DNA of 64,000 nt, taken from contig JALCDB010000001.1 of the NCBI GenBank assembly GCA_022641095.1, positions 364,802-428,801 on the forward strand, in the 5' to 3' direction. Below, piece by piece: positions 19,364-28,300 of this stretch (position 1 is its first letter; each line of letters starts with the position of its first letter). A program made the position numbers and the translations under genes. The notes beneath the pieces are model-generated. The model saw only the letters and a program-made list of their open reading frames with translations, was not told where the DNA came from and did not search any database. Origin of the DNA: Bacilli bacterium (lineage in GTDB: Bacteria; Bacillota_I; Bacilli_A; RFN20; CAG-826).

Positions 19364-19389
19364 ATCGTCACTAACTGTTGAAGCCTGAA

Positions 19390-21678
19390 TTAGGCAACGG
19401 GAACGTAGGTGACCGTAATTGAGGTAAGACGGACTTGAGCGCCAGGGACGAATGAAACGGAAGTGGCGCCTGAGGAAGCGGTAGCCGTAATAACAGTGCC
19501 GGAAACCGTTGCGGTCGCGTTGGTGAAAGTCGACTCAGCCAACGGGGCGGCATAAGAAGCGTATTGAACGGTGTAGGCAATGGAAGAAACAGTACCACCA
19601 GTAATTGATACTGTGAACTTCGCATGAGCGTAAACGCGAAGATGATCCGCGTCAGTCAAGCGAAGGTCCGTGGTCGATTCGTTCTTCTCAAGAAGGAAAG
19701 TGACGGGAGAATCGACGTAAGTGGCGGTATTTCCAGAAGCGGTGAACGAAGTCCCAGCGATGGCGCTGACTTTGTCAATGCTGCCGGAAGAGGCCGTAAT
19801 CGTGATTTCGACCGAACCGGTGACGGAAGCGACTTTCGTGCTGGTCGCGGTGACAACGACGACGCCAGTCGTGGCTCCGGCGGTCAAGACACCAGTAGCG
19901 GAGTCAATGGTCGCAAGAGGATCGGTGACGGCCGTGTCTTTGTTGGCAACGGCCCATGTGACGGCTCTGTCGCCATTGGCCGGGGCGACGGTAGCGACTT
20001 CCATCGCCAAGGTCTTGCCAGCCTCGACTTCGGTCGCGGCGCTAGCGCCTTGGATGGTGATGGCCGTAGGATCGACCGGGGCGGATGCGGCGAAATCAAT
20101 GGCGTAGATGAAATCGCCTTTGGATTCGAAAGTCTTGCAAGCGATGGTCGAACCAGCGACCAAACCGGTGAAGGCGGTGCCGGTCACATCGGTGTAACGA
20201 CTATCGAGATAAAGGGTGTAGACGGTGGTTCCCTCTCCAATGACGAACTTAATCGTATAGTTGCCATAACTGTTGGTAGAGACTTCCTGAACGATTCCGT
20301 TGGCAACGGAGAAACCCTTATTGACATCGGCATTGACCAAGGCATAGCCATCGGCCAAAGCGGTCCACGTGCCAGCGGTCACACTCGCGTCGGTGACAAT
20401 CGAAAGCGAGGTGACGGTGGCTTCATAAGTGGTGAAGCCGCTGTTGACGTAATTGGCGACGGTGCCACTGATTTCGAGAACGGTCGTTCCGGCGACGAGG
20501 TCGGCCGGGATGAGGTTCGAAGCGACGCTATAAAGCTGGTACCAAGTTTCGCCATCGGCGACGTAGACGCCTTTGTAGGCAGCGCCGTTCTCAAGATTGT
20601 TTTGACCCATGTAAACAGCGCGCGTGACGAAGGTGTTGCCCTTTTCCAAAGCAAGGACGTCGGAGAGTTTGACAACCGAGCTGACGGTGATGTCAATCGT
20701 TCCGGTCTTGCCATTGGAATCGGTCGCGGTGATGGTCGCGACGCCATCTTTGACGCCGGTGACTAAGCCGGTCGCGGTGACAGTGGCGATCGTATCGTCG
20801 CTTGAAGCCCACGAGGCGACCGTGGCGCTGGTGTCTTTCAAAGCCGCGGAAAGTTGAACGGTACCCTCGGGTTTGATCGTGGTAACGCCATCGGCGGCCG
20901 TCACTTTGACGTCCGGGATGTACTCTTCGGCGGTCTTGACCCAAAGATAGGCATACCGATTCGAAACGACCTCATAAAGGTATCCGGTGACGTCATAAGT
21001 CTTGCCAGCCTCGGCGGTTATGCCGTTAGGAAGGGTGAAACTGCCCGAATTGTCGGAGCCGGCAAGGGACCAGTTGACATAGTCCCCGCTGGCGAATGCG
21101 CTCACTCTCATGGAGACGTAAGGACGCATCTTGGGAGAGGTGCCTTTGATGGCGGTTTTGCCCTGAGTGTATTCTTTGTCGGCGTTCATCGAAGTGAACC
21201 ACTTGTCGAAACTGCCGGCGGTATAAACGGCTTCGGGAGCCGTGGCGACGGTCGGAGCCTTGATCGGATCGAGTTGGGTGACTGTGGCATCGCTGGTGAA
21301 CTGGAAGTTGCCATAGCGGTAGTTGGAAGAGCCAATCTTCTGCGCGACCTTAAGGTAATCGCCAATCTTGTAATCGCCGCAATTCCCTTTGTTGTAATAC
21401 GAAATGCGACCAGTGCCATCATCAAGCAAAATGCTGTTCGCGTTGGTGGCGACGACGACGGCCTTGACCATGTAATCGCCTTCTTGGGTCACGGTCGCGA
21501 TCGGATTGGGCGCGACAGTGATGGGGCCCGGGTCGGATGAGCTGATGAGGGACGAAGAAGATGGTGCCGGGGCGCTCGAAGCCGAGGTACCGGCCGCGCT
21601 GGAACTGGTGTTCCCGCAACCTCCTAAGCCAAGAACGAGAAACGACGCCAAGGGTAATAGAATGATCTTACGATTCAT
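19390..21678 (-). CDS. Large surface lipoprotein with OB-fold-like segments and bacterial Ig-like (Big_2) repeats
   Basis: 762 aa; lipobox LVLGLGGCGNTSSS; Big_2-like VASWASSDDTIATVTATGLVTGVKDGVATITATDSNGKTG; OB-like YMVKAVVVATNANSILLDDGTGRISYYNKGN. Confidence 0.8.
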   Translation of the reverse strand: MNRKIILLPLASFLVLGLGGCGNTSSSAAGTSASSAPAPSSSSLISSSDPGPITVAPNPIATVTQEGDYMVKAVVVATNANSILLDDGTGRISYYNKGNCGDYKIGDYLKVAQKIGSSNYRYGNFQFTSDATVTQLDPIKAPTVATAPEAVYTAGSFDKWFTSMNADKEYTQGKTAIKGTSPKMRPYVSMRVSAFASGDYVNWSLAGSDNSGSFTLPNGITAEAGKTYDVTGYLYEVVSNRYAYLWVKTAEEYIPDVKVTAADGVTTIKPEGTVQLSAALKDTSATVASWASSDDTIATVTATGLVTGVKDGVATITATDSNGKTGTIDITVSSVVKLSDVLALEKGNTFVTRAVYMGQNNLENGAAYKGVYVADGETWYQLYSVASNLIPADLVAGTTVLEISGTVANYVNSGFTTYEATVTSLSIVTDASVTAGTWTALADGYALVNADVNKGFSVANGIVQEVSTNSYGNYTIKFVIGEGTTVYTLYLDSRYTDVTGTAFTGLVAGSTIACKTFESKGDFIYAIDFAASAPVDPTAITIQGASAATEVEAGKTLAMEVATVAPANGDRAVTWAVANKDTAVTDPLATIDSATGVLTAGATTGVVVVTATSTKVASVTGSVEITITASSGSIDKVSAIAGTSFTASGNTATYVDSPVTFLLEKNESTTDLRLTDADHLRVYAHAKFTVSITGGTVSSIAYTVQYASYAAPLAESTFTNATATVSGTVITATASSGATSVSFVPGAQVRLTSITVTYVPVA

Positions 21679-22026
21679 TATTTGGTTTTCTCCTCTCCTA
21701 TTACGTAAGATATTTTAGGTTCTTTAAGGCTTTTCCGCAATACAATACCCCACTATGAAAAAAACCGTCATTTTTTCATTCGCGAAATATCTTAGACTTT
21801 ATCAAGGATAGCAAAATTCCATTTACATTTTTGACATAAGAAAAACTAAGCGGTGAAATCTTTTTCATAATCAGCATGAAGACTTTTGAAGAGCCACTGA
21901 GCAGGCGAAGCGACGATAGAAGTTAAAAAATTCGCTACGGCATAAGCGAAAAACCAAACCAAGGGATGGGGAAGGCGCCGAGTCTAAGCCACCGCGATTA
22001 AACGCAAAAAGAAGGAAGGCATAACC

Positions 22027-22470
22027 CTATTTCCGTTTTTTTGATGTTCTGTTTTTTCGTTTGGCGACTTCTCGGTTCACGACCTTCTGAAGCAGGTGGA
22101 GATCATGGTCGCTCAGTCGGAAACTAGGATCGACGAGCCCGCCCGCGAACGTCATTTTCTTGTAAACGAAGGAGGCGACGCTTGGATATTCCTCAAGTTC
22201 TTTGGCGCTCGCGATAACGCGTTTCGGGGAGGGGTTGGCCTTCCGCTTTTCGGCTTGTTTGGAAAGATAATCCTCAAGCGGCCCCTCAAGGTTCCGCATG
22301 TTGGCGCCGCTATCAAGCATCACCATCGGATCGAAAAAAGACAGTTCATTGCCAAGGATGTCCGGATAAAGCCCCACTGCCTTCGAAAGATCCTCGAGGG
22401 AGATGTATTTTCGTTTGCTTTTCCGTAATGCGGAAAGGATTTTCGCAAGGTGCGTTATTTTGACGGCCAT
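22027..22470 (-). CDS. Hypothetical protein, possible winged-helix domain reminiscent of the Rex N-terminus
   Basis: 147 aa; ITHLAKILSALRKSKRKYISLEDLSKAVGLYPDILGNELSFFDP has the helix-turn-helix layout of Rex_N; basic C-terminus. Confidence 0.4.
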   Translation of the reverse strand: MAVKITHLAKILSALRKSKRKYISLEDLSKAVGLYPDILGNELSFFDPMVMLDSGANMRNLEGPLEDYLSKQAEKRKANPSPKRVIASAKELEEYPSVASFVYKKMTFAGGLVDPSFRLSDHDLHLLQKVVNREVAKRKNRTSKKRK

Positions 22471-22537
22471 GGATTTATTTTAAAGGATTGGCCGAAAAAG
22501 AAAAGCCCCGCGCGAAGGCGAGGCGAGACTGGCTATA

Positions 22538-23368
22538 TCAGATGGCAGGCGAATCGATCGAGGTGGCGGGGATGGAAGAAAGGTCCAATCCGGCTTTCGA
22601 AATGTACATGCTGGCAAGGTTGAAAACCTGATCCTCGAACCCATCTTTATGAACGAGGTTGAATTCATAGTTGCTATAGGTGATGCCGCCCGTGACGCTC
22701 GTGGTTTTGGCGCGGACGATAACGTCGGTGAAGACGTAAGCGTCGCCGACTTTGTCGAGGGTGAGGAAATAATCGGTCTCGGTCGAGGAACCATCGCTTC
22801 CAGAGACGACGGTTACGCAGTTATAGCCGACCGTCGAATCGACGTTCGTATAGAGGACGGACAAACTCGCAAAACCGGCTTCTTCGGCCGTTTCGCCACT
22901 ATATTGTTTGATCGTGTCATAGATCGAGGCGATATAGGCATAATCGTCGACGAGCATCCTATCGGCGGCCTCGCGGTGCGCCGTCAAGGCGGCGGCGCTA
23001 TCGTAAACGTAACCAAACGAAGTGGTCCCGTTAACGAGATAATACGAAGAGTGGGCGACGTCGCTATGGCCAACGACGGATAAGGAACTCGTCGAGTATT
23101 CGAAGTCGTCGTTCGTGAAGAAATCGACTTCGTGGGCGCTAATGGAATAGGAAGCGAATCTCGGGCCGGCTTTCTTTAAACCGGAAGCATCCGCCGCGAT
23201 CGAGGAGCTTTTGGTTTTGAGGGTGAGCGCGGAAATGTGGACCGAATCGAGATTCGACAAGGAAACGAAATCGTCGGGCGTTGCCACCCCCGTCTCAACG
23301 TTGCTGCCGCATCCGGCGAGAGCCAGACAGGCCAAAGCCGCCAAACTAATCTTGGTTGCGCGTATCAT
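22538..23368 (-). CDS. Putative lipoprotein, function unknown
   Basis: Signal peptide and lipobox MIRATKISLAALACLALAGCGSN; start after a GGAGGAG RBS. Confidence 0.75.
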   Translation of the reverse strand: MIRATKISLAALACLALAGCGSNVETGVATPDDFVSLSNLDSVHISALTLKTKSSSIAADASGLKKAGPRFASYSISAHEVDFFTNDDFEYSTSSLSVVGHSDVAHSSYYLVNGTTSFGYVYDSAAALTAHREAADRMLVDDYAYIASIYDTIKQYSGETAEEAGFASLSVLYTNVDSTVGYNCVTVVSGSDGSSTETDYFLTLDKVGDAYVFTDVIVRAKTTSVTGGITYSNYEFNLVHKDGFEDQVFNLASMYISKAGLDLSSIPATSIDSPAI

Positions 23369-24011
23369 TCTTGTCTCCTCCTTCAAGCCCGGTCCCGGTG
23401 GCGAAGCAAATCGCCCCAAGGATGAAGATACCACCGCTCACGAGAGCGCCATAAGCGTCATGGACGTAAAGGGAATCGTATTTCCAATAATTGAGCAAAT
23501 CGGTGGCCGTGGTCCAGTCGGCGCCGCCGATCTTATTGACGGCGAGAAACCAAATGGGGCCCATGATGGCCATCAGGCCCGAGATGACGAAGAGCAAAGT
23601 GGTGAGTTTGCTCCACTTCTCGTTCTTGCGGGTGAAATTGAGCCACAAATCGAGACCGCAGGCAATGAGGGCGACAAGAACGCAACCAAGAGCGAATCCA
23701 TTAAAAGCGGATTGTTGGCTCACGAGCACTTCGGCCCCTTGGTCGCTTTTGGTGTAGAGGGCGAAATAGCCGCCACCGAAGAAGTTGCTGAGGCCACTGA
23801 TGAACTCCTGCGGAAAGCCGTAGTCGCGAACGCCGGCCGTTGAAGTGTTGCTATACTTCTGATAGGCGATCGTGATTTGCGGGAGTGTGAAATAAAGAAC
23901 GATCGCGACGAGCGCGCAAACGACGGCGGCCAAACGGAGCCATTGGCCAGTGCGAAGCGAAAACCGCGCTTTCTTTGGGGTTACCGCCTCTTCCGATAAA
24001 ACATTTTCCAT
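23346..24011 (-). CDS. Membrane protein, four predicted TM segments
   Basis: 221 aa; hydrophobic segments WLRLAAVVCALVAIVLYF, GFALGCVLVALIACGLDLWL, LLFVISGLMAIMGPIWFL, ALVSGGIFILGAICFATG. Confidence 0.65.
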   Translation of the reverse strand: MENVLSEEAVTPKKARFSLRTGQWLRLAAVVCALVAIVLYFTLPQITIAYQKYSNTSTAGVRDYGFPQEFISGLSNFFGGGYFALYTKSDQGAEVLVSQQSAFNGFALGCVLVALIACGLDLWLNFTRKNEKWSKLTTLLFVISGLMAIMGPIWFLAVNKIGGADWTTATDLLNYWKYDSLYVHDAYGALVSGGIFILGAICFATGTGLEGGDKNDTRNQD

Positions 24012-24093
24012 AACTGCCTTAGATTATATCTAAGCGAGCGCTTACATGCAACGCGGTTAAGGAAAAACACCATCAATAGATGGTGATCAAAAA

Positions 24094-24122
24094 GAAAAAA
24101 CCGAGCCTTTTGAGGGCTCGGC
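24094..24122 (-). terminator. Terminator downstream of tRNA-Lys
   Basis: CCGAGCC-N-GGGCTCGG hairpin with T-run on the minus strand. Confidence 0.75.
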
Positions 24123-24131
24123 GCATGACAT

Positions 24132-24207
<76 letters not shown>

Positions 24208-24277
24208 AGTGCGCGTATTATCCTAGTACGAATCAGGTTGGCGCGCAAGGCTTATTTAAGGGGCGCCGGCCCCTGTC

Positions 24278-24883
24278 TCAAGCCTTTCTCTTTTCGGAGG
24301 CTTCGCGTTCTTTTTTGGCCCGATGGATCGCTCGCTTATTGGCGATGATAATCTTGGAATTGGCGAGGAACTCGGGAAGCCAAAGGCCAGTCCTCGCGAC
24401 TTCGACGCCATCAGTGTCGTTGATCGAAGCGATATCATGCTTAAGAACGCGAAGATGACGGGAGTCGATGAGAAGAAGAATCAGCCCATAAATGAAAGAG
24501 ACCCCGCCGCCGCCAAGCGAAAGCACCGAAACCCAAAATTCGAAAGTCGTCGTCGTGAGGTGGCGGGTGCTGTCGGATGGGTTCGTGAGATCGAGTTTAT
24601 AGGCGAGGCTGAAGAAAATGCCGCCGATGACGAGGAAGATAAGCCCCAAAACGATGCAACTCATCGCGCGATCATTGAGATCGCGGTAATGGTTTTCTTT
24701 GCGATGCAGGTTCTGCACGAGCGGGGTTTTTTCCTCAAGGGTGAGCTTGCTTTCGCTGACCGACGTCTTGCATCCATCGCATTCTTTAGGGAACTTCCCG
24801 CTCTTCTTATCAAGCGGAAGACGTTTAAAACACTTCTTGCAATAGATGGCCGCAATGGCGCTTTTCCCGTTTTTCATGCTCAA
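24278..24883 (-). CDS. Membrane protein with N-terminal zinc-ribbon-like motif
   Basis: 201 aa; CKKC-N17-CDGC and two TM helices. Confidence 0.6.
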   Translation of the reverse strand: MSMKNGKSAIAAIYCKKCFKRLPLDKKSGKFPKECDGCKTSVSESKLTLEEKTPLVQNLHRKENHYRDLNDRAMSCIVLGLIFLVIGGIFFSLAYKLDLTNPSDSTRHLTTTTFEFWVSVLSLGGGGVSFIYGLILLLIDSRHLRVLKHDIASINDTDGVEVARTGLWLPEFLANSKIIIANKRAIHRAKKEREASEKRKA

Positions 24884-25716
24884 GAAACCTCCGAAGCGGC
24901 GATTGAGGCGACGTAATCGGTAAGGGGTTTGTTCTTGGTTGAGCCAAAGCCGGATAAAGTGGCCCTTGCGCCCAAATAAGCAACGCCGTTATAGGTGATG
25001 AAGAAACTGAATTTGTAAGAGGTTGAGGAAGCCGAATACTGGAGTTGGACGTAAGAGAAACTCACGCCGGCGATCGAGGCGAGGACCCCATAGACGTTCA
25101 AGGCCTTGGCCATTTTAACCGTGGTTTCGACGTCGTCGCACTGATCGATTTCGCTCCGGCTCGTGGCCGCGAAGAAAGGCGCAATGGTCGAGGCGTTGTC
25201 ATAAAGGTATTTTGGGGTAGCATAACAATCGTAAACGTCGGTGACGCTCGTGGAAACGGATTCACCAAGCGTTAAGGCTTTTTCGCCATCGTAGCCATAG
25301 CGGTAAACGCCGGTGGCCTTGCCGAGCGTGTTTTCGCTTGGCATATTGAGATAGCCATAAGTCTCTTTGCCCTCGTCCCAACCCGAGGTGAAATGGACTT
25401 CATAGCCCATCGAAAGGTAGGCGACGGTGGCGCTGGCGACTTTCGGAGTGACCCCGCTATCGGTCTCGGTTCCGGCCGCCACAAAACTGAAATAAAGGGA
25501 ATTAAATCCGTTTTTATTGCTGAATTTCCTTAGAACGGTCGCGACTTCCGGCCTGATTCCGGAACCGCTGGAGACGCCACCGCCAGAAGAAAGGGCGACA
25601 CCCGAGGAATCGTTGCCGCATCCGGCAAGCGAAAAAACGGCAGCGATCATAAGCAAAAAATTAAGTGATTTGTTCCGCACGATTTTTATTATATGCGAGC
25701 GCGCGGGAAGTCGCAA
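24880..25716 (-). CDS. Putative lipoprotein, function unknown
   Basis: 278 aa; lipobox FLLMIAAVFSLAGCGND. Confidence 0.7.
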   Translation of the reverse strand: MRLPARSHIIKIVRNKSLNFLLMIAAVFSLAGCGNDSSGVALSSGGGVSSGSGIRPEVATVLRKFSNKNGFNSLYFSFVAAGTETDSGVTPKVASATVAYLSMGYEVHFTSGWDEGKETYGYLNMPSENTLGKATGVYRYGYDGEKALTLGESVSTSVTDVYDCYATPKYLYDNASTIAPFFAATSRSEIDQCDDVETTVKMAKALNVYGVLASIAGVSFSYVQLQYSASSTSYKFSFFITYNGVAYLGARATLSGFGSTKNKPLTDYVASIAASEVS

Positions 25717-25732
25717 CTCTCTAGTGCAAGAA

Positions 25733-25756
25733 AAGACCGAGCATATGCTCGGTCTT
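25733..25756. terminator. Bidirectional hairpin terminator
   Basis: Perfect palindrome AAGACCGAGCATATGCTCGGTCTT flanked by A/T-rich tracts; downstream of the ABC/nuclease operon. Confidence 0.75.
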
Positions 25757-25779
25757 GTTTTTATCGTAACGACGTCACA

Positions 25780-26859
25780 TCAGGAATTGACAGAGAACGT
25801 CGGAGCGATGATTTGGTAATCTCCATAGCATCCAAGGATGCCATGAACCGTGATGTTGGCGCCGACGGCGATACCGCTGGCCTGCGTGAAGGTAGCCTCC
25901 GCGTCGCTGCCCTTCTTGGTGTAGACATTGATCGATCCCGTCCCAACGGTCAAGGCGATGGTCGAGGTGGTCTTGCTCGAATTGAGGGCGTTCTTCGTGA
26001 CCGTGCCGGTAACGGCGAACTCGGTGCTCTCCATGCTGTCGGTGAGGGCGGAAGAGCCGTCCCAAACCGTTTCGGTCGGAGCCACGATATTGGCCTTATG
26101 GAAGTTGGGATCGTCGTCGCTGGCCTTGCTGAAGGAGCAACCGGCGCCAATCTCAAGAAGGCCGCTGTAAGGCGAGTATTTGCCTTCGATGCGGATGTAG
26201 TCGCCGACGACCGGAGTATATCCGGAAGCGACCGTGGGATTATAAGCCGTGATGCCGGCCTTGCCATCGGCAACCCAGTAAACGGAGTTCGAAAGCGGGT
26301 ACTTGCCAACGTAGATGCCATAGGTTACGACGGCGTCACCGGAGGACATGCTGCCCAAATCGGCGATCTTCGCGACTTGCGTCGGATCGCTGCGGAGATT
26401 GAAGTCCTTGGAGTAGGCTTCGGCATTCTCGTGCATCATGTGGGCGGTGAGGACATAGACGATCCAAGACGCCGTGTTGGCGGGGTCCTCGATCGGGTTG
26501 ACGATCGTGATCGTCGCCTCTTTCTTCAAAGCCTCCGGATCGGAGTTTTCGACGCGTATCGAGGCCCCGGCGTATTCGGTTTGCACCACCGCGGTGTAAT
26601 TGACCTCGAAGGTGTAACTGTTTTCGCCGATCGCGCTCGTGATTTCGGCCACCGCTTTGAAACTGCGGCTGCCTAAGCCCTTTTGGGCCTGGGTATCGAA
26701 GTTCAGCATGCTGGCCGCGGCTTTGGCGGCTTGGACGAGTTCCGTCTCCTCGCCGGAGGAAACGGCGGATGACAAGGGCTGCGAGGACGTGCCTCCGCAA
26801 GCGACCATCGGCATCGCCAAGGCCGCCAACCCAAGAAGTAATAAGACGTTCTTTTTCAT
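25780..26859 (-). CDS. Lipoprotein with OB-fold-like modules
   Basis: Lipobox LAALAMPMVACGGTSS; OB-like stretches VVTYGIYVGKYPLSNSVYWVADGKAGITAYN...VGDYIRIEGKYSPYSG and ITVHGILGCYGDYQIIAPTF. Start MKKNVLL after an AGGAG RBS. Confidence 0.7.
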   Translation of the reverse strand: MKKNVLLLLGLAALAMPMVACGGTSSQPLSSAVSSGEETELVQAAKAAASMLNFDTQAQKGLGSRSFKAVAEITSAIGENSYTFEVNYTAVVQTEYAGASIRVENSDPEALKKEATITIVNPIEDPANTASWIVYVLTAHMMHENAEAYSKDFNLRSDPTQVAKIADLGSMSSGDAVVTYGIYVGKYPLSNSVYWVADGKAGITAYNPTVASGYTPVVGDYIRIEGKYSPYSGLLEIGAGCSFSKASDDDPNFHKANIVAPTETVWDGSSALTDSMESTEFAVTGTVTKNALNSSKTTSTIALTVGTGSINVYTKKGSDAEATFTQASGIAVGANITVHGILGCYGDYQIIAPTFSVNS

Positions 26860-26876
26860 AAATCGCTCCTTTCGTG

Positions 26877-28286
26877 TTATGAATTGAACACCAGATCGGC
26901 GTTGTGACAGAGCACGAGTTGATACATGATCGTGCCCTTCGTGTTGATGTACTTTTGGATAGGCGCCTCGATGTTGAAGGTTTCGCCGTCGGCGCAAAGA
27001 TAATCCTTGTAGTTGGCGGAATCGATGACGATTGTGCTGTCATTGCGATCGGTCAATGTGCCTTTATCGAAACGGAGATAGAATTTGTTGCTGGAGCCGT
27101 CCTCCACGAGAACCGTGAAGGCGCCTCCGTCACTATCGGCCCAAGAGCCGTTCGCGACGCCGTGGAGACCGTTCATTTTAACGACGACGTTAAGATAATC
27201 GTCGCTCCAGCCCTCGGCCGGCGTGATGGTTGGGGCGTCATAGCCCGATCCCGCCTTGTCGAGGATCGTGATGTCGTCATCGTTGTGATAAAGGGCGTTG
27301 TACTGAACGTTGGTGAGTTGGTAGTTTCCGTTGTAACTCGTGAAAATGCCAGGGATGTTAAGTTTCCAACCGATGCGATACAAAGGTGAAATATTCCGAT
27401 ATCCCGTGAAGATATAAAGGCCGTAACGAATGGTCACGCTCGGATCGTCGTAATCGGGCAAATCGGCGTAGACGAAAGCGTTTTGGCCCTGCGTGAAGGC
27501 GACGGTGGCGTCGAAGGCGACCTTGTGGTGCTTTTCGTCCGTCCAATCGATTTTATCGTAGGTGCTCGTCTCGTCGTTATAGACCTTTCCGTTGATGAGT
27601 TCGCGGAGCGTCGTTTGGGTGGCGCTGCTGTAACTGTAACGGGGATCGCTGCTGCCGCAAAACATTCCGACTCCGTCGCACTGGGCTTGCGCGTCGGCCG
27701 CGTAGAATTCGGTCGCGTAGATGCTGTCGCTCGCCGATTTGGCGGCGCTCCAACCCGCGACGACGATCATGAGGTTGAGCAATTTGAGGGATGCGTATGA
27801 CGCGTCTTCCTCTTCGCTCACCCACACGTAAGAAAGCCAACGTACGCCGGTGCTGTCGGCTTTGGCGTGGGCGATGTCAGTAAAGTTGCTCGAGATGACG
27901 ATCGTCTTAGCGCTATTGATGTGGGCGGCCGTGAATTCGCTCGCCCACTTGCCCCAAGGCTGGACCTGGCCGGTTGATTCCGGAGTGTCAATGCAAAGGT
28001 AGCGGGAGGCGATTTTGACGGCTCGATTGCTCGAACCGTCGCTATTGCGGTCATAGAAATGGGTCGTATCCCCATCGATGTTCTCGTTCAAATTGACTTG
28101 CCCGATCCCGTCGGTGAGGAAATGATGGTCGTGGTAATCGACCGTGAGCTTGACTTTGCTCACGTAATCGGCCCCATCGCAAGCGCTCGAAGAATCGCCC
28201 GAAGAAGAAACCGAAGAGACGTTTTGGCACCCCATAAGGGGGAGGGCCAAGCAAGCGATCGCTAAGATAATGATGTTTTTACGCAT
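26877..28286 (-). CDS. Staphylococcal nuclease-like (SNase/TNase) surface lipoprotein with C-terminal OB-like region
   Basis: Lipobox CLALPLMGCQN; SNase residues kept: IDGDTTHF, R in IASRYLCIDTPES, DTPE, and R in GVRWLSYVWV. Confidence 0.8.
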   Translation of the reverse strand: MRKNIIILAIACLALPLMGCQNVSSVSSSGDSSSACDGADYVSKVKLTVDYHDHHFLTDGIGQVNLNENIDGDTTHFYDRNSDGSSNRAVKIASRYLCIDTPESTGQVQPWGKWASEFTAAHINSAKTIVISSNFTDIAHAKADSTGVRWLSYVWVSEEEDASYASLKLLNLMIVVAGWSAAKSASDSIYATEFYAADAQAQCDGVGMFCGSSDPRYSYSSATQTTLRELINGKVYNDETSTYDKIDWTDEKHHKVAFDATVAFTQGQNAFVYADLPDYDDPSVTIRYGLYIFTGYRNISPLYRIGWKLNIPGIFTSYNGNYQLTNVQYNALYHNDDDITILDKAGSGYDAPTITPAEGWSDDYLNVVVKMNGLHGVANGSWADSDGGAFTVLVEDGSSNKFYLRFDKGTLTDRNDSTIVIDSANYKDYLCADGETFNIEAPIQKYINTKGTIMYQLVLCHNADLVFNS

Positions 28287-28300
28287 GTTTTCCCCTCCTG

